The notes: generated from the sequence alone by a model not told the origin. DNA of 64,000 bases from Bacilli bacterium (GCA_017517765.1 JAFWYE010000010.1:94872-158871); one strand, 5' to 3'; counted from the first letter of the stretch, positions 34,625-43,176 are shown. Numbers and translations: made by a program.

Positions 34625-35434
34625 ATGAAAAGAGCGGGGTTGATTGCAAGCCTTGACATAGGAGCCAGTATAAAGAAATTAAGAGAAAGTAGAGGTCTTA
34701 GTCAGGATGAACTTGCAAAAGATATTTGTGATCGTACTACAATCACTAAATTAGAAAATGGTTTTTCTAAAATACCATCATTTATTTTTATTCTGCAAAT
34801 TTGTGATAAATTAGGAGTCACTTTAGATGAATTCATTAACATGTCTTTATCAAACTCGTATTCTTTAGATAAAAAAATGATTTTTGATTCATTATTTAAT
34901 AATGACATAATAAAAATTAGTGAATATTTAAGCAATATTGATATAGAAACATTATCTATAAAAGATCAGCAACTATATAATTATTTGATTGCTAAAATTT
35001 ATATAAATGATAATAAAATGGACAAGGCAAAAGCTTATTTATTGAGAAGTTTAAATCAACCAAAGAATTTTAAAACTGATAATATAACAGAGCTATTAGC
35101 ATACCATGAATTATTAAAATATGAGTTAATTGTACCCAGAACAAAATCATTAGACAAAATTTTAATAGAAAATATATTAGAGTTGAGTAATAAGGATATA
35201 AGCTATTTGTACCTAATAGATATGACTATTAAAAATAATATTTCAAACAAAGACATACTTTATCCATTACTTGAAAGAGAATTAGCAATTATAAATGATG
35301 GAAACCATAAATATCTACCTTTATATTACAAAAACAAATTAGAAATTTATAAAGATGATCCAAATATCAAGCGAGAAATAGAATCTAAATTAAAAGCCGT
35401 TACTAAAATAAATAAAATAGGTCAGCAATACTGA
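34625..35434 (+). CDS. XRE-family regulator with helical repeat domain (Rgg/PlcR-like)
   Basis: A 269-residue transcription regulator. An N-terminal helix-turn-helix (IKKLRESRGLSQDELAKDI ... TKLENGFSKIPSF) is followed by a roughly 190-residue all-helical C-terminal region with TPR-like repeats (NYLIAKIYINDNKMDKAKAYLLRSLNQ). This is the architecture of RRNPP/Rgg-type regulators that bind short signalling peptides. ATG at 34625 follows AAGGTGGG; the longer frame to 34502 would read a hydrophobic non-family leader. A convergent terminator follows. No recognisable pheromone gene is certain; a candidate divergent small frame is noted separately. Confidence 0.82.
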   Translation: MKRAGLIASLDIGASIKKLRESRGLSQDELAKDICDRTTITKLENGFSKIPSFIFILQICDKLGVTLDEFINMSLSNSYSLDKKMIFDSLFNNDIIKISEYLSNIDIETLSIKDQQLYNYLIAKIYINDNKMDKAKAYLLRSLNQPKNFKTDNITELLAYHELLKYELIVPRTKSLDKILIENILELSNKDISYLYLIDMTIKNNISNKDILYPLLERELAIINDGNHKYLPLYYKNKLEIYKDDPNIKREIESKLKAVTKINKIGQQY

Positions 35435-35444
35435 CCTATTTTTT
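35414..35444. terminator. Bidirectional terminator between the Rgg-like gene and methyltransferase
   Basis: AATAGGTCAG / CTGACCTATT (35416-35425 with 35431-35440), loop CAATA, then TTTTTA. Confidence 0.85.
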
Positions 35445-36194
35445 ATATATGATAAACTGTTCATATGTATCAGTGTGATTCACACCATAACCTGTAACTT
35501 TATCATATCTTTTATTTCCTAATTCAACTAATACAGAAGTAATATCATTCTCTTTTAATGGCAAAAGATTAAGAGAACCAATATATCTTTTTATTTTTCC
35601 ATTATTCATGTTAATTACTTCATAAGTTTGAATACAGGTATCAGAACTATATTCATAAGATTCCTTTGATTTATATATAATTGTATTTTTTTTATATATG
35701 GTATTACCTTTTGTTAAAGATTTAGACATGTTTTCACCATATAAAATATTACCATTAGTAGGCAAATCTAGTATCAAACAACCATCATCACTTAAGGCTT
35801 CTAGCATATCATTTAAGGTTTGTTTAAATAAATTTAGCGAGGGAAGCCAGTTTATACTATTCGTGTATATGCAATCATATTTAGCTCCTTTTTTTACAAA
35901 CTCAGACATTGAGGCACAATAAAACTTAGCATTATTTGTTATGTTTTTAGCTTTTGCAGCTTTTATCATGCCTTTAGAAAAATCTATTCCTGTAAAATAA
36001 CAATTTAAATTAGCTAAATTATAAATTGTTTCTCCCGTTGAACAAGATGCATCAATAAAAGAATTTATTTTATTACCTCTTATAAATTGAGATAAAAAAA
36101 TAATTCTCTCTCTAGAACATGGAGAACATATATCATCATAGAAAGATGAAATTTTATTCATTAATTGTTTTGTATTTAGCATTTTCTTTTTCAT
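35436..36194 (-). CDS. Class I SAM-dependent methyltransferase
   Basis: A 252-residue methyltransferase. Motif I reads SFIDASCSTGETIYNL, a D-x-S-C-S/G-x-G variant, followed by FTGIDFSKGMIKAAK and the Tyr-rich YDCIYTNSINWLPS post-motif block; LSDDGCLILDLPT is the strand 4-5 region. Substrate unknown. No Shine-Dalgarno is present; the ATG at 36194 lies exactly where transcription should begin after a TATAAT box, so the mRNA is probably leaderless. An ATG four codons downstream is an alternative. Confidence 0.8.
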   Translation of the reverse strand: MKKKMLNTKQLMNKISSFYDDICSPCSRERIIFLSQFIRGNKINSFIDASCSTGETIYNLANLNCYFTGIDFSKGMIKAAKAKNITNNAKFYCASMSEFVKKGAKYDCIYTNSINWLPSLNLFKQTLNDMLEALSDDGCLILDLPTNGNILYGENMSKSLTKGNTIYKKNTIIYKSKESYEYSSDTCIQTYEVINMNNGKIKRYIGSLNLLPLKENDITSVLVELGNKRYDKVTGYGVNHTDTYEQFIIYKK

Positions 36195-36200
36195 AACTTC

Positions 36201-36228
36201 ATTATAACACATAATTCATTTAAGTAAA
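36201..36228 (-). promoter_or_regulatory. Promoter placing the transcription start at the methyltransferase ATG
   Basis: Minus strand -35 TTTACT (36223-36228), 16-nt spacer, -10 TATAAT (36201-36206), only 6 bases before ATG at 36194. Confidence 0.6.
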
Positions 36229-36232
36229 CATT

Positions 36233-36256
36233 AAAAAAAGTCCAATAAAGGACTTC
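36233..36256 (-). terminator. Terminator after the 36257-36796 gene
   Basis: AAGTCC / GGACTT around AATAAA-type loop, T run on the minus strand. Confidence 0.7.
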
Positions 36257-36796
36257 TTATCTTTTTACTTTTAATGCTTGAGGGATCCTATCTTCAATTT
36301 TATTTTTGTTGATTTCTCTTATCTTAGCACTTGTTATTGCACTATAATCATGATAATTTTCAGCATATTCTCTTGTATAAATAAAATCTACAACTAAATT
36401 AGTAAAATGATCCATTATATTTCTTAACTTTTCACTAGGATATTTAGCCAAGATTGCATCAACTTGTTCTTGTTTCATATCAATAAGCAATCTATCATTA
36501 ACAAAATCATACTTATATGGCTTTTCTAACTCAATTAAGGTTTCCTTTAATGCTGAAGCAAATTTTTCTTCCCAAGCAAAATGATCATCAAAGTATTCTT
36601 CAGTATCAATAAATATAGAAAATTCTTCATCCCAACCATTACCAGCATACATTATATTTTCAAATATTTGCTTATAGTTTACTGGTAAATGAATTGTTCT
36701 TATCTTCTTATCTCTCAAATTAATAATTTTAGAATTATCTGCTAAAGTAGCTAAAAATAAATAAGTAAAATCCTTTATATCCATTGTTTTTTTCAT
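36257..36796 (-). CDS. Hypothetical soluble protein
   Basis: A 179-residue protein with acidic and aromatic residues, no membrane segment and no recognised domain. The middle (EEFSIFIDTEEYFDDHFAWEEKF) is markedly acidic; the end (EINKNKIEDRIPQALKVKR) is basic. ATG at 36796 has GGTGAT 5 nt upstream; a GTG three codons earlier could also serve. Function unknown. It lies upstream of the tRNA gene on the other strand. Confidence 0.65.
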   Translation of the reverse strand: MKKTMDIKDFTYLFLATLADNSKIINLRDKKIRTIHLPVNYKQIFENIMYAGNGWDEEFSIFIDTEEYFDDHFAWEEKFASALKETLIELEKPYKYDFVNDRLLIDMKQEQVDAILAKYPSEKLRNIMDHFTNLVVDFIYTREYAENYHDYSAITSAKIREINKNKIEDRIPQALKVKR

Positions 36797-36865
36797 TTCT
36801 ATCACCGAAGATATTTTACGATAGTTTCAATATCATTTCAATAATTATTTTGCTTCAGCTCTATC

Positions 36866-36894
36866 TTTACAAATAAATGAAATAATTATAAAAT
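36866..36894 (+). promoter_or_regulatory. Promoter of tRNA-Arg
   Basis: TTTACA (36866-36871), 17-nt spacer, TAAAAT (36889-36894), 10 bases before the mature tRNA 5' end. Confidence 0.55.
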
Positions 36895-36904
36895 ATTTAA
36901 GTAT

Positions 36905-36981
36905 GTTTCCGTAGCTCAGCAGGACAGAGCACTTCCCTCCTAAGGAAGGGGTCGCACGTTCGAATCGTGTCGGGAACACCA
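36905..36981 (+). tRNA. tRNA-Arg (anticodon CCT)
   Basis: Full cloverleaf of 77 nt with encoded CCA. The acceptor pairs GTTTCCG with CGGGAAC (one G-U), the D arm is GCTC...GAGC, the anticodon stem CTTCC/GGAAG holds loop CTCCTAA (anticodon CCT, reading AGG), and the T loop is TTCGAAT. A promoter and a terminator flank it. Confidence 0.95.
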
Positions 36982-36991
36982 TAATTAAATT

Positions 36992-37032
36992 AAAAACAGT
37001 TCCTTGAAATATATCTTGGAACTGTTTTTTTT
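36992..37032. terminator. Terminator after tRNA-Arg
   Basis: AAAAACAGTTCC and GGAACTGTTTTT around a 14-nt loop, with T run on the plus side. It may also serve the convergent amidase gene. Confidence 0.8.
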
Positions 37033-37052
37033 ATTCAAATTTTTACTTTTAC

Positions 37053-37718
37053 TTATTTCAAGTAAGATCTAACTAAATTTAAAAAGTTATCATATCCATA
37101 TCTATCTAAGATATCATGTGGGCAATGTTTTCCAGTAACAGCTTGATGGGTAATAACTCTTTCAATAGGAATATCATACTCTTTCATTAGCATAGCAACT
37201 AACTTAGCTCCATTATTAATAGCTTTATCTTTTATTTTAGTATCACTTATCATTGATTTAGCAATTTCAACACCAATAGATTGTTTATTCATTTTATTTT
37301 CTCCAGCATGCCACGCATTATATTTCATATTTACAGCTTGATATACATTAACCTCATCTACTGCAAAATGAAACGAAGTATAACTTGTATTGCTTTTAGA
37401 ATTCAAATATTTAACTTCATTAACAGCAGGAGCTGTATTTGCTGTATTATGTACAACAATATAAGTAGGTTTGCTCATTTCATAACCAACCTTTTTATGA
37501 TTTGTCGGTAAAATCATATAATGAACTTCTAAGCCTTGTTCATTTGTTGTGTTTAGTAAACCATCAACCACATTATCATAAGTAGTGTTACTTTGAGTAG
37601 ATACTTGAGTTGTATCTAAACTTAAAACATTTATTAAAGTAGCTTGACAACCACTAATTAAAAAGGAACTACTAATTAACAAACAAAATAACATCAATAA
37701 TCTAGCTTTAAATCTCAT
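37053..37718 (-). CDS. Lipoprotein N-acetylmuramoyl-L-alanine amidase (Amidase_2)
   Basis: A 221-residue lipoprotein: signal LLMLFCLLISSSFLI then lipobox SGC (Cys about 24). The catalytic domain (from about 70) shows zinc ligand His in IVVHNTAN, the FHFAVDE strand, the WHAG turn, and the distal ligands in ITHQAVTGKHCPHDIL with catalytic Lys. All key residues of the T7-lysozyme/AmpD fold are present, so it should cleave the MurNAc-L-Ala bond in peptidoglycan at the outer membrane face. ATG at 37718 follows GGGTGG. The upstream gap of 276 bases holds a single TTATCCACA word but no other gene. Confidence 0.9.
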   Translation of the reverse strand: MRFKARLLMLFCLLISSSFLISGCQATLINVLSLDTTQVSTQSNTTYDNVVDGLLNTTNEQGLEVHYMILPTNHKKVGYEMSKPTYIVVHNTANTAPAVNEVKYLNSKSNTSYTSFHFAVDEVNVYQAVNMKYNAWHAGENKMNKQSIGVEIAKSMISDTKIKDKAINNGAKLVAMLMKEYDIPIERVITHQAVTGKHCPHDILDRYGYDNFLNLVRSYLK

Positions 37719-37957
37719 ACACAACACCACCCAACTTAATTATAAGTCTTTTATCAAGACGATGCATAACACAAAATTTTCTACTGTGGATAAAGTCAAT
37801 CTTTTTTTAAAAATCTCAAAAGATAGTGACACCACAAAAATCATTTAATAAAATCTCACAATATTTAATCCTATTAAACAATAATTTGATAATAATCCTT
37901 CACATCTAAAAAAAGCGAACATTCAAGTTGCATAAGAAAGACCATATTTAAAGTAAA

Positions 37958-37993
37958 AGATGTATCAATTCATTTGAATCAATACATCTTTTT
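37958..37993 (-). terminator. Terminator after the MerR regulator gene
   Basis: AGATGTAT and ATACATCT (37958-37965 with 37982-37989) with internal imperfect pairing, T-rich on both sides. Confidence 0.6.
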
Positions 37994-38006
37994 TAGTATG
38001 TAATAA

Positions 38007-39014
38007 TCATTTTACTAATTTGAATACATAGCAACCATATACTTTACCACCATATACATAATCGCCACTCTTCCAATCCATTATAAGATATCTTTCATTA
38101 TCTATATCTTTTATAATGTAATTAGAAGATAGTGAAGTTGAAAGTATATAATCTTTTGTCCATTTAATTTTATCTATTCTACCATTTGAATATTCTTTAA
38201 AACATTCTCCATTACTTGTAAGTGTAAGCGATTTTAAGAATAAATTATCTTTTTTACTAGGCACATAGTTTTCCTTATTTTCTATGCTAATGTAGTCTAT
38301 TGCAACAAAGCTTCCAAGAGCCTTTTCATCCAATACAAATTCTAAATCTGTATTATCTGTTTTTTCTATTTCTTCTATTTTATACTCTTTATTATCAACT
38401 TTATTAAATATTAAAGTAATTTCATATTCACCATCTTCATTTGTCACTTCTACAAATAACTTATCATCTTCTATTTCATACTTATAAGTAGTACCACTAA
38501 AATGGTATAGTACGCCTTTACTCCATCTATCAAAAATCCAATAACCTTTGCCATTTGCTAAGAAGTATAATTCTTGCATTAATACATCTTCATCATGATA
38601 AATATCGCCCTTAATATAAGCATCTTTAGAAATAGCACTACAGTCATAACTCCATTTGCCTATTGCTAATTCATCATTTATAAATGGTTTCATAATCTTC
38701 TCTCCCTTCATATTTTTTAAGGAAGTAATTAAATTTAAGTTTGTTTTAAGTTTTTCCATTTGCTTATTTATGTCTATTATTTTCTCTTCAAATGATTCTT
38801 CATCAAATTCTTTAATTTCTTGAAGTGAAAAACCCAATTCTTTTAGCAATTGTATCTTATAAATGATCTCAATATTACTTTCATCATAGTATCTATACCC
38901 AGAATAAATGTCGACCTTTATTGGTTTAATAAGACCTAGTTGTTCATAATATCTTAGAGTTTTTATTGAGATACTGCATATTGTTGATACCTCTCCTATC
39001 TTATACAAACTCAT
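38007..39014 (-). CDS. MerR-family regulator with duplicated lipocalin-like C-terminal domain
   Basis: A 335-residue regulator. The first 70 residues are a MerR winged helix (YKIGEVSTICSISIKTLRYYEQLGLIKP, YSGYRYYDES), followed by a dimerising coiled coil (about 75-105). From residue 108 there are two beta-rich repeats, each beginning with a G-K/S-W/F block (IGKWSYDCSAI; LGSFVAIDYI) and ending in YWIFDRWSKG / YLIMDWKSGD, likely a ligand-binding barrel duplication. A strong internal Shine-Dalgarno (GAAGGGAGA, 7 nt before ATG at 38693) suggests the barrel part can also be made alone. Monocistronic. Confidence 0.85.
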   Translation of the reverse strand: MSLYKIGEVSTICSISIKTLRYYEQLGLIKPIKVDIYSGYRYYDESNIEIIYKIQLLKELGFSLQEIKEFDEESFEEKIIDINKQMEKLKTNLNLITSLKNMKGEKIMKPFINDELAIGKWSYDCSAISKDAYIKGDIYHDEDVLMQELYFLANGKGYWIFDRWSKGVLYHFSGTTYKYEIEDDKLFVEVTNEDGEYEITLIFNKVDNKEYKIEEIEKTDNTDLEFVLDEKALGSFVAIDYISIENKENYVPSKKDNLFLKSLTLTSNGECFKEYSNGRIDKIKWTKDYILSTSLSSNYIIKDIDNERYLIMDWKSGDYVYGGKVYGCYVFKLVK

Positions 39015-39082
39015 ATTCTTTTCCTCCCTTCTAGTATCCTATCCCTCCAGTAAAGGGGAGAGTCAACAGATTTTTAAAAATT

Positions 39083-39904
39083 TTATTTTAAAATATCATA
39101 AACTTTATCTATATATTTTCTAGATACTGCTCTTGTTTTAGTATCAGATATACTTGAATTAATTGATAATTCTAATCCTCCAAGTTTAATAATGATATGT
39201 TCGTAGACACCATCTAATATTCTATTTGATATATAAGAATAAGTTTGGCTAGAAGCACAATCTGCTAGTTTAGATAAACTTTTTTTAGTAATTTCTTCTA
39301 TTTCTTTTATTTTATTGTTATCGATTTCTTTCTTTTCGCCTCTAAAATTAATGTTAGATTCATATTGATAATCATTATCAATATAATAACGTTTTAAAAC
39401 TATTTTATCTTTTACTTCATCCCCTGCTTTATATAAAACTGGTCCAGATTCATATTCTAAAGAAAACTCTAAAAGTTTTTCCCTATCTAAATTTATTTGT
39501 TCATTTTCTTTAGTAAACAAATTTAACTGACTCTTAAATAAACATATGTAAGGGTAAATACAATTTAATTCATACTTATATAAGTTAGGATCTTTATTAC
39601 CATAATCATAAAAGAAATCATATATTGCCCAATAAATATCAGATAAAAAATAACGATAGTCATTCTTTTGATTTTTAAAATCAATAAAATTGTCATCAAA
39701 AATATCTTTTAATGTAGATATAGCCCATTTTTGTCTTTCACTAAGCTTATATTCCTCATCAACTACATATTGTTTCATTTTAAAGAGTTTATCTTCTACC
39801 ATATTAAGATTTTCTAAAGCCATTTTTGCTTGTTTTAATCTATCAGCATTATTGAAGTCTTTATCTATTAAATCAAATACTCTACAAATCTCTTTTCTAA
39901 TCAT
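39083..39904 (-). CDS. Hypothetical cytosolic protein
   Basis: A 273-residue charged helical protein with no signal peptide or membrane segment. The run SERQKWAISTLKDIFDDNFIDFKNQKNDYRYFLSDIY (in part) and GPVLYKAGDEVKDKIVLKRYY are its most distinctive features; no domain is recognised. ATG at 39904 has GAGAGGA 8 nt upstream; an ATG six codons earlier lies inside the previous gene. It overlaps that gene (65-residue zinc ribbon) by 8 bases, implying coupling. Confidence 0.65.
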   Translation of the reverse strand: MIRKEICRVFDLIDKDFNNADRLKQAKMALENLNMVEDKLFKMKQYVVDEEYKLSERQKWAISTLKDIFDDNFIDFKNQKNDYRYFLSDIYWAIYDFFYDYGNKDPNLYKYELNCIYPYICLFKSQLNLFTKENEQINLDREKLLEFSLEYESGPVLYKAGDEVKDKIVLKRYYIDNDYQYESNINFRGEKKEIDNNKIKEIEEITKKSLSKLADCASSQTYSYISNRILDGVYEHIIIKLGGLELSINSSISDTKTRAVSRKYIDKVYDILK

Positions 39905-40094
39905 TTTTTGTTTCCTCTCCATGAAAATATTTTGGATTTCCTATTTTTAGTTCCATATGGCAATGTGGACACTCAGTATATGTAGTCTTTACATCATCAT
40001 GAAACTTACTCCAATCAAATCTAAACTTAAAACCACATCTACATGTAACAATGTGCTCTGGCTTTTTCTTTTTTAAAAAATTAAAAATACTCAT
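39897..40094 (-). CDS. Small zinc-ribbon protein
   Basis: A 65-residue protein with basic N-terminus (FNFLKKKKPEH) and one zinc ribbon made of CRCG and CPHCHME about 27 residues apart. Its start ATG at 40094 follows GAGGTTA. It lies 4 bases after the Nudix gene's stop and overlaps the next gene by 8 bases, so it belongs to the pnuC-nudix operon. Confidence 0.72.
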   Translation of the reverse strand: MSIFNFLKKKKPEHIVTCRCGFKFRFDWSKFHDDVKTTYTECPHCHMELKIGNPKYFHGEETKND

Positions 40095-40098
40095 AATA

Positions 40099-40560
40099 TT
40101 AACCTCGCTTCTTATTATCACTTATTAAAATTGATTTTACATCTTCTCTAATAGTTAAACCATTCTTTAAATAATCTTCGCATAATGATTGAGCAACTTC
40201 AGGAGGCATTAATGGTATATTAGCTATCTCAGTCATATCTATTAATTTTGGTATATAAACTCCATCTTTACCACCAACAAACTCTTCTCCCTTACCTGTA
40301 GCAAACTCTCCATCTATCCATTCTGATAAATAAAAGTACTCAATACTTTTTTCATTTTCATAAACATAGAGTTTTTTAATTGGTTTAACATTAATACCAA
40401 ATTCTTCATAAACCTCTCTTACTACACATTCTTTTTCTGATTCATCACCTTCCATGCCACCACCTGGAAACACATAGAAAACTCTATCATCAAATTCCCT
40501 ATACATAGTAACTAGCTTATTATCCTTAATTATTATTGCTCTTGCTCTTTCTCTTTTCAT
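40099..40560 (-). CDS. Nudix hydrolase
   Basis: A 153-residue hydrolase with a complete Nudix box: GGGMEGDESEKECVVREVYEEFGI (shown to 24; the key pattern is GX5EX7REXXEEXG). The upstream strands (ARAIIIKDNKLVTMYRE) and the FYVFPGG segment fit the family. Substrate is not evident; it follows pnuC with a 4-base overlap, so a role in NAD or nucleotide metabolism is plausible. Confidence 0.88.
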   Translation of the reverse strand: MKRERARAIIIKDNKLVTMYREFDDRVFYVFPGGGMEGDESEKECVVREVYEEFGINVKPIKKLYVYENEKSIEYFYLSEWIDGEFATGKGEEFVGGKDGVYIPKLIDMTEIANIPLMPPEVAQSLCEDYLKNGLTIREDVKSILISDNKKRG

Positions 40561-41264
40561 TTTAATTCCTCCTCATTTGTTGTTTCCTTTTGCTTTTTCT
40601 CTAATTTTATCCATTCTATAAGACCATATATATCATATGTAATTTGAAATATGTGATATATACACATTGTAACAAAAATTGTATTACCCTCTATCACTAA
40701 GAATATCCAAAGTAATGGTACTATAAAGTCATTTGCTAAAAATGCCACTTGATTCCATTTACACCTACGTATAAGCAAATATACTGCAGGTAACATAGAA
40801 ACAAAGGATAAAGTACTAATTAATAGCTGAGAAGTATTTAATATCTTTAATATAAAATAGATGACTATTGATAAGGGAATAAAACAAATTGCAGCTAATA
40901 ACCATTCTTTTTTAGACAGATTACTTCTAACTAATACAGTGTTTGTTTCCTTTAAGTCTTTATTCTTTAACCAATGTATGATTCCATATATATACATTGG
41001 TAACATAATAGTTAAATATAAAATTGCTTCTCCATAAAATTTTTGTTTGTATGATATAACTATATAAAAGCAAAACCAAAGTACTCCAATAAATTGAGTT
41101 AGTATCTTTCCTTTTGCTTGAGTAAACACACAAAAAAGTCCTAAAAGTGTATTTACAATAATATACCAAGGAGAATCGTATACAAATGATATAATAGATA
41201 TTGTAATTACCCCAGTTAAGATAAGTAATAAATCAAAGATTGTGTAACCCTTCCAACTTTTCAT
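40557..41264 (-). CDS. pnuC: Nicotinamide riboside transporter PnuC
   Basis: A 235-residue integral membrane protein with about seven helices. The family pattern is visible in ILTGVITISIISFVYDSPWYIIVNTLLG, WFCFYIVISYKQKFYGEAILYL and MYIYGIIHWLKNKDL; the second half repeats the motif around LLWIFLVIEGNTIFVTMCIYHIFQITYDIYGLIEWIK. It imports nicotinamide riboside as NAD precursor. ATG at 41264 follows GTGGGG. Its promoter reads TTGTTA, 16 nt, TATACT. No NAD riboswitch was seen in the short leader. Confidence 0.9.
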   Translation of the reverse strand: MKSWKGYTIFDLLLILTGVITISIISFVYDSPWYIIVNTLLGLFCVFTQAKGKILTQFIGVLWFCFYIVISYKQKFYGEAILYLTIMLPMYIYGIIHWLKNKDLKETNTVLVRSNLSKKEWLLAAICFIPLSIVIYFILKILNTSQLLISTLSFVSMLPAVYLLIRRCKWNQVAFLANDFIVPLLWIFLVIEGNTIFVTMCIYHIFQITYDIYGLIEWIKLEKKQKETTNEEELK

Positions 41265-41285
41265 TAAAATCCCCACTTCAAAAAA

Positions 41286-41313
41286 AGTATAACATATCGA
41301 TTATTCCTAACAA
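41286..41313 (-). promoter_or_regulatory. Promoter of the pnuC operon
   Basis: Minus strand -35 TTGTTA (41308-41313), 16-nt spacer, -10 TATACT (41286-41291). Confidence 0.6.
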
Positions 41314-41321
41314 AGTCTTTA

Positions 41322-41351
41322 TAAAAAAAGAGATACATGTGTACCTCTTTT
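41322..41351 (-). terminator. Terminator after the 41363-43033 lipoprotein gene
   Basis: AAAGAGGTACA and TGTATCTCTTT form the stem on the minus strand, followed by T run. Confidence 0.7.
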
Positions 41352-41362
41352 TAATTAAATAT

Positions 41363-43033
41363 TTATTCTAAAATAGCATTATCCTCTGAAGCAATAAATT
41401 CATTTGGAATAAACACTTCTACATCTTCATAGAATAATTCCATTCTTTCCATTACTATTAGCTCGTTTGCATTATAGTAATGCTTTTCAAATTCTACTAA
41501 CTTTCCATCTTCAATTACAAATACAACATTGTGTGCTCTAGAACTACTTGTCTCTTCAACTCTAAACATTATTTCTACTCTACCATTTTCTACACTTATA
41601 CTAGAAGAGACATTAGCTAAATCTTTCCATTCATAATAGAACATAGTACCATATCTATTTTCAGAAGTTACTGTTTTATATACCTTACTAACTACCATTC
41701 CTACTTCTTGAACTTGCTTAGTATAATATGTTGCAATATCCTTATCCCACATATAATTTTCTTCATTACCTTCACTTATTTTAGCAGCTCTATTTTGAGC
41801 ATCATTTTTAATAACTTTCGCTAATGAAAGTTCATCTCTTAACTCATATATATCTATTATTACATCATGGTTAAATACTTCACTAACAATTTCGCCTAGA
41901 TCTAAATCTTTAGGGAAAATAACAATATTTTCTGGCTCTATTTCAAAATATTCACTAGTAGAAAGCTTCTTTTCAATCATAGCATCTGAAGTTAGAAAGT
42001 TTAGATATCTCTTTAATGAAATAATTTGTTCATCATTAAATAGAATCTCAATTGTCTCGCTTTGATAGTTACCATCTCCAGCATTTGGAATTGTAGCTTC
42101 AAATTTATATAGTTTTTCTCCATCCATATGCAATAATGAATAGTTATATATATCAGTAGAAGAAACTATTGCTTTTACTCTAGCATAGATATCATATTGA
42201 TCAAATTCATCACCTGGGATGTCTATTTTAGAATAGAAGCCATCTTCATCATATTTCTCATACACATATTTTAATAATGAACCTTCATACTCTTTTGCAT
42301 ATTTATGGAAAACAATATTTTTATCTTCATCAATCTCTTTTCTTACTATAGATTTTAATTCTTGATTATCATATCTAAGAGTCTTTTCAAATCTTCTAGC
42401 TACCAAATCCCATATTTCTAATACATTTACATCTACTTCTCTCATCTTCTCAATAGCTTTAAATAATTCTTCTCTGTACTCTGGATTAACTACTTCCTCT
42501 GTTGTTTCATCAATCTTTGCATAAATTCCAAAGACTTTCATATCTTCTTTAACATTATCAAATTTTCTATCCCATCCTAAAAATTCATATCCCTTTATGA
42601 GATGAGATTGACCAGAAGGCGCAATAGCTGCCTCGCCATCTTTTACAACTTGCATAGATACTAACTCATTTAATCCATTAAAGAATTTAACTACATGAAC
42701 ACCTACGGCATCTATAATCTTTACTTTGAACTTTGTAGATTGTCCTTTTAAAAGAATCTCAATTTCATACTCACCAGCTTTATTAATCTTATCTTGATAA
42801 GCATCTTTTAATAAGTTTGAATTGACTTCCACTATTTGTGAAGTACCATCTTCATAAGTTACTATCGCTTTAATTCCAGCTTCATCAAATTCACCTGCAA
42901 CAATAAACTCTGGTATAGACTTTTCGTCAATAACAATAGATTTTATGTTTACATCCTTTTGAATAGAACATGCTGATAATGCTAAAGCAAATATCATTAC
43001 AAAAATAATTTGTAAAAAACTCTTCCTTTTCAT
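41363..43033 (-). CDS. Large lipoprotein with bacterial Ig-like and InlB B-type repeat domains
   Basis: A 556-residue lipoprotein: signal FLQIIFVMIFALAL and lipobox SAC (Cys 22). Residues about 30-108 form an Ig-like domain of the Big_3/Big_4 type (IVIDEKSIPEF ... GIKAIVTYEDGTSQIVEV ... AGEYEIEILLKG). Residues about 113-172 form an InlB B-repeat (VKFFNGLNELVSMQVV ... GYEFLGWDRKFDNVKEDMKVFGIY). The remaining 380 residues carry no recognised domain. Likely a surface adhesin or scaffold. Ribosome site GGGGTGA. Co-directional with a smaller lipoprotein upstream, but a terminator separates them. Confidence 0.82.
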   Translation of the reverse strand: MKRKSFLQIIFVMIFALALSACSIQKDVNIKSIVIDEKSIPEFIVAGEFDEAGIKAIVTYEDGTSQIVEVNSNLLKDAYQDKINKAGEYEIEILLKGQSTKFKVKIIDAVGVHVVKFFNGLNELVSMQVVKDGEAAIAPSGQSHLIKGYEFLGWDRKFDNVKEDMKVFGIYAKIDETTEEVVNPEYREELFKAIEKMREVDVNVLEIWDLVARRFEKTLRYDNQELKSIVRKEIDEDKNIVFHKYAKEYEGSLLKYVYEKYDEDGFYSKIDIPGDEFDQYDIYARVKAIVSSTDIYNYSLLHMDGEKLYKFEATIPNAGDGNYQSETIEILFNDEQIISLKRYLNFLTSDAMIEKKLSTSEYFEIEPENIVIFPKDLDLGEIVSEVFNHDVIIDIYELRDELSLAKVIKNDAQNRAAKISEGNEENYMWDKDIATYYTKQVQEVGMVVSKVYKTVTSENRYGTMFYYEWKDLANVSSSISVENGRVEIMFRVEETSSSRAHNVVFVIEDGKLVEFEKHYYNANELIVMERMELFYEDVEVFIPNEFIASEDNAILE

Positions 43034-43125
43034 AGGTGGTCACCCCTTAATTTCATTAATAAAACTAATTTTAGCACTTTAAATATTTCATTTATATAGA
43101 GTATAAAACTAATGTGGGAAATAAA

Positions 43126-43154
43126 TAAAAAAGATATGCTAAGATTGCATATCT
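43126..43154 (-). terminator. Terminator after the 43177-43644 lipoprotein gene
   Basis: AGATATGC / GCATATCT (43132-43139 with 43147-43154), then TTTTTTATTTA on the minus strand. Confidence 0.8.
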
Positions 43155-43176
43155 AATGTTATTGTAAATTATTATT

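Noticed and set aside
37785..37793. Perfect DnaA box (TTATCCACA on the minus strand) in a 276-base gap
   Set aside because: It is single, with no clustered boxes, no AT-rich unwinding repeats and no dnaA/dnaN neighbour, so it does not support an origin.
40960..41169. Minus-strand frame inside pnuC
   Set aside because: Out of frame with the clear PnuC coding sequence and without a ribosome site.
41265..41330. NAD-type riboswitch ahead of pnuC
   Set aside because: The promoter leaves a leader of only about 15 bases, too short for a riboswitch.
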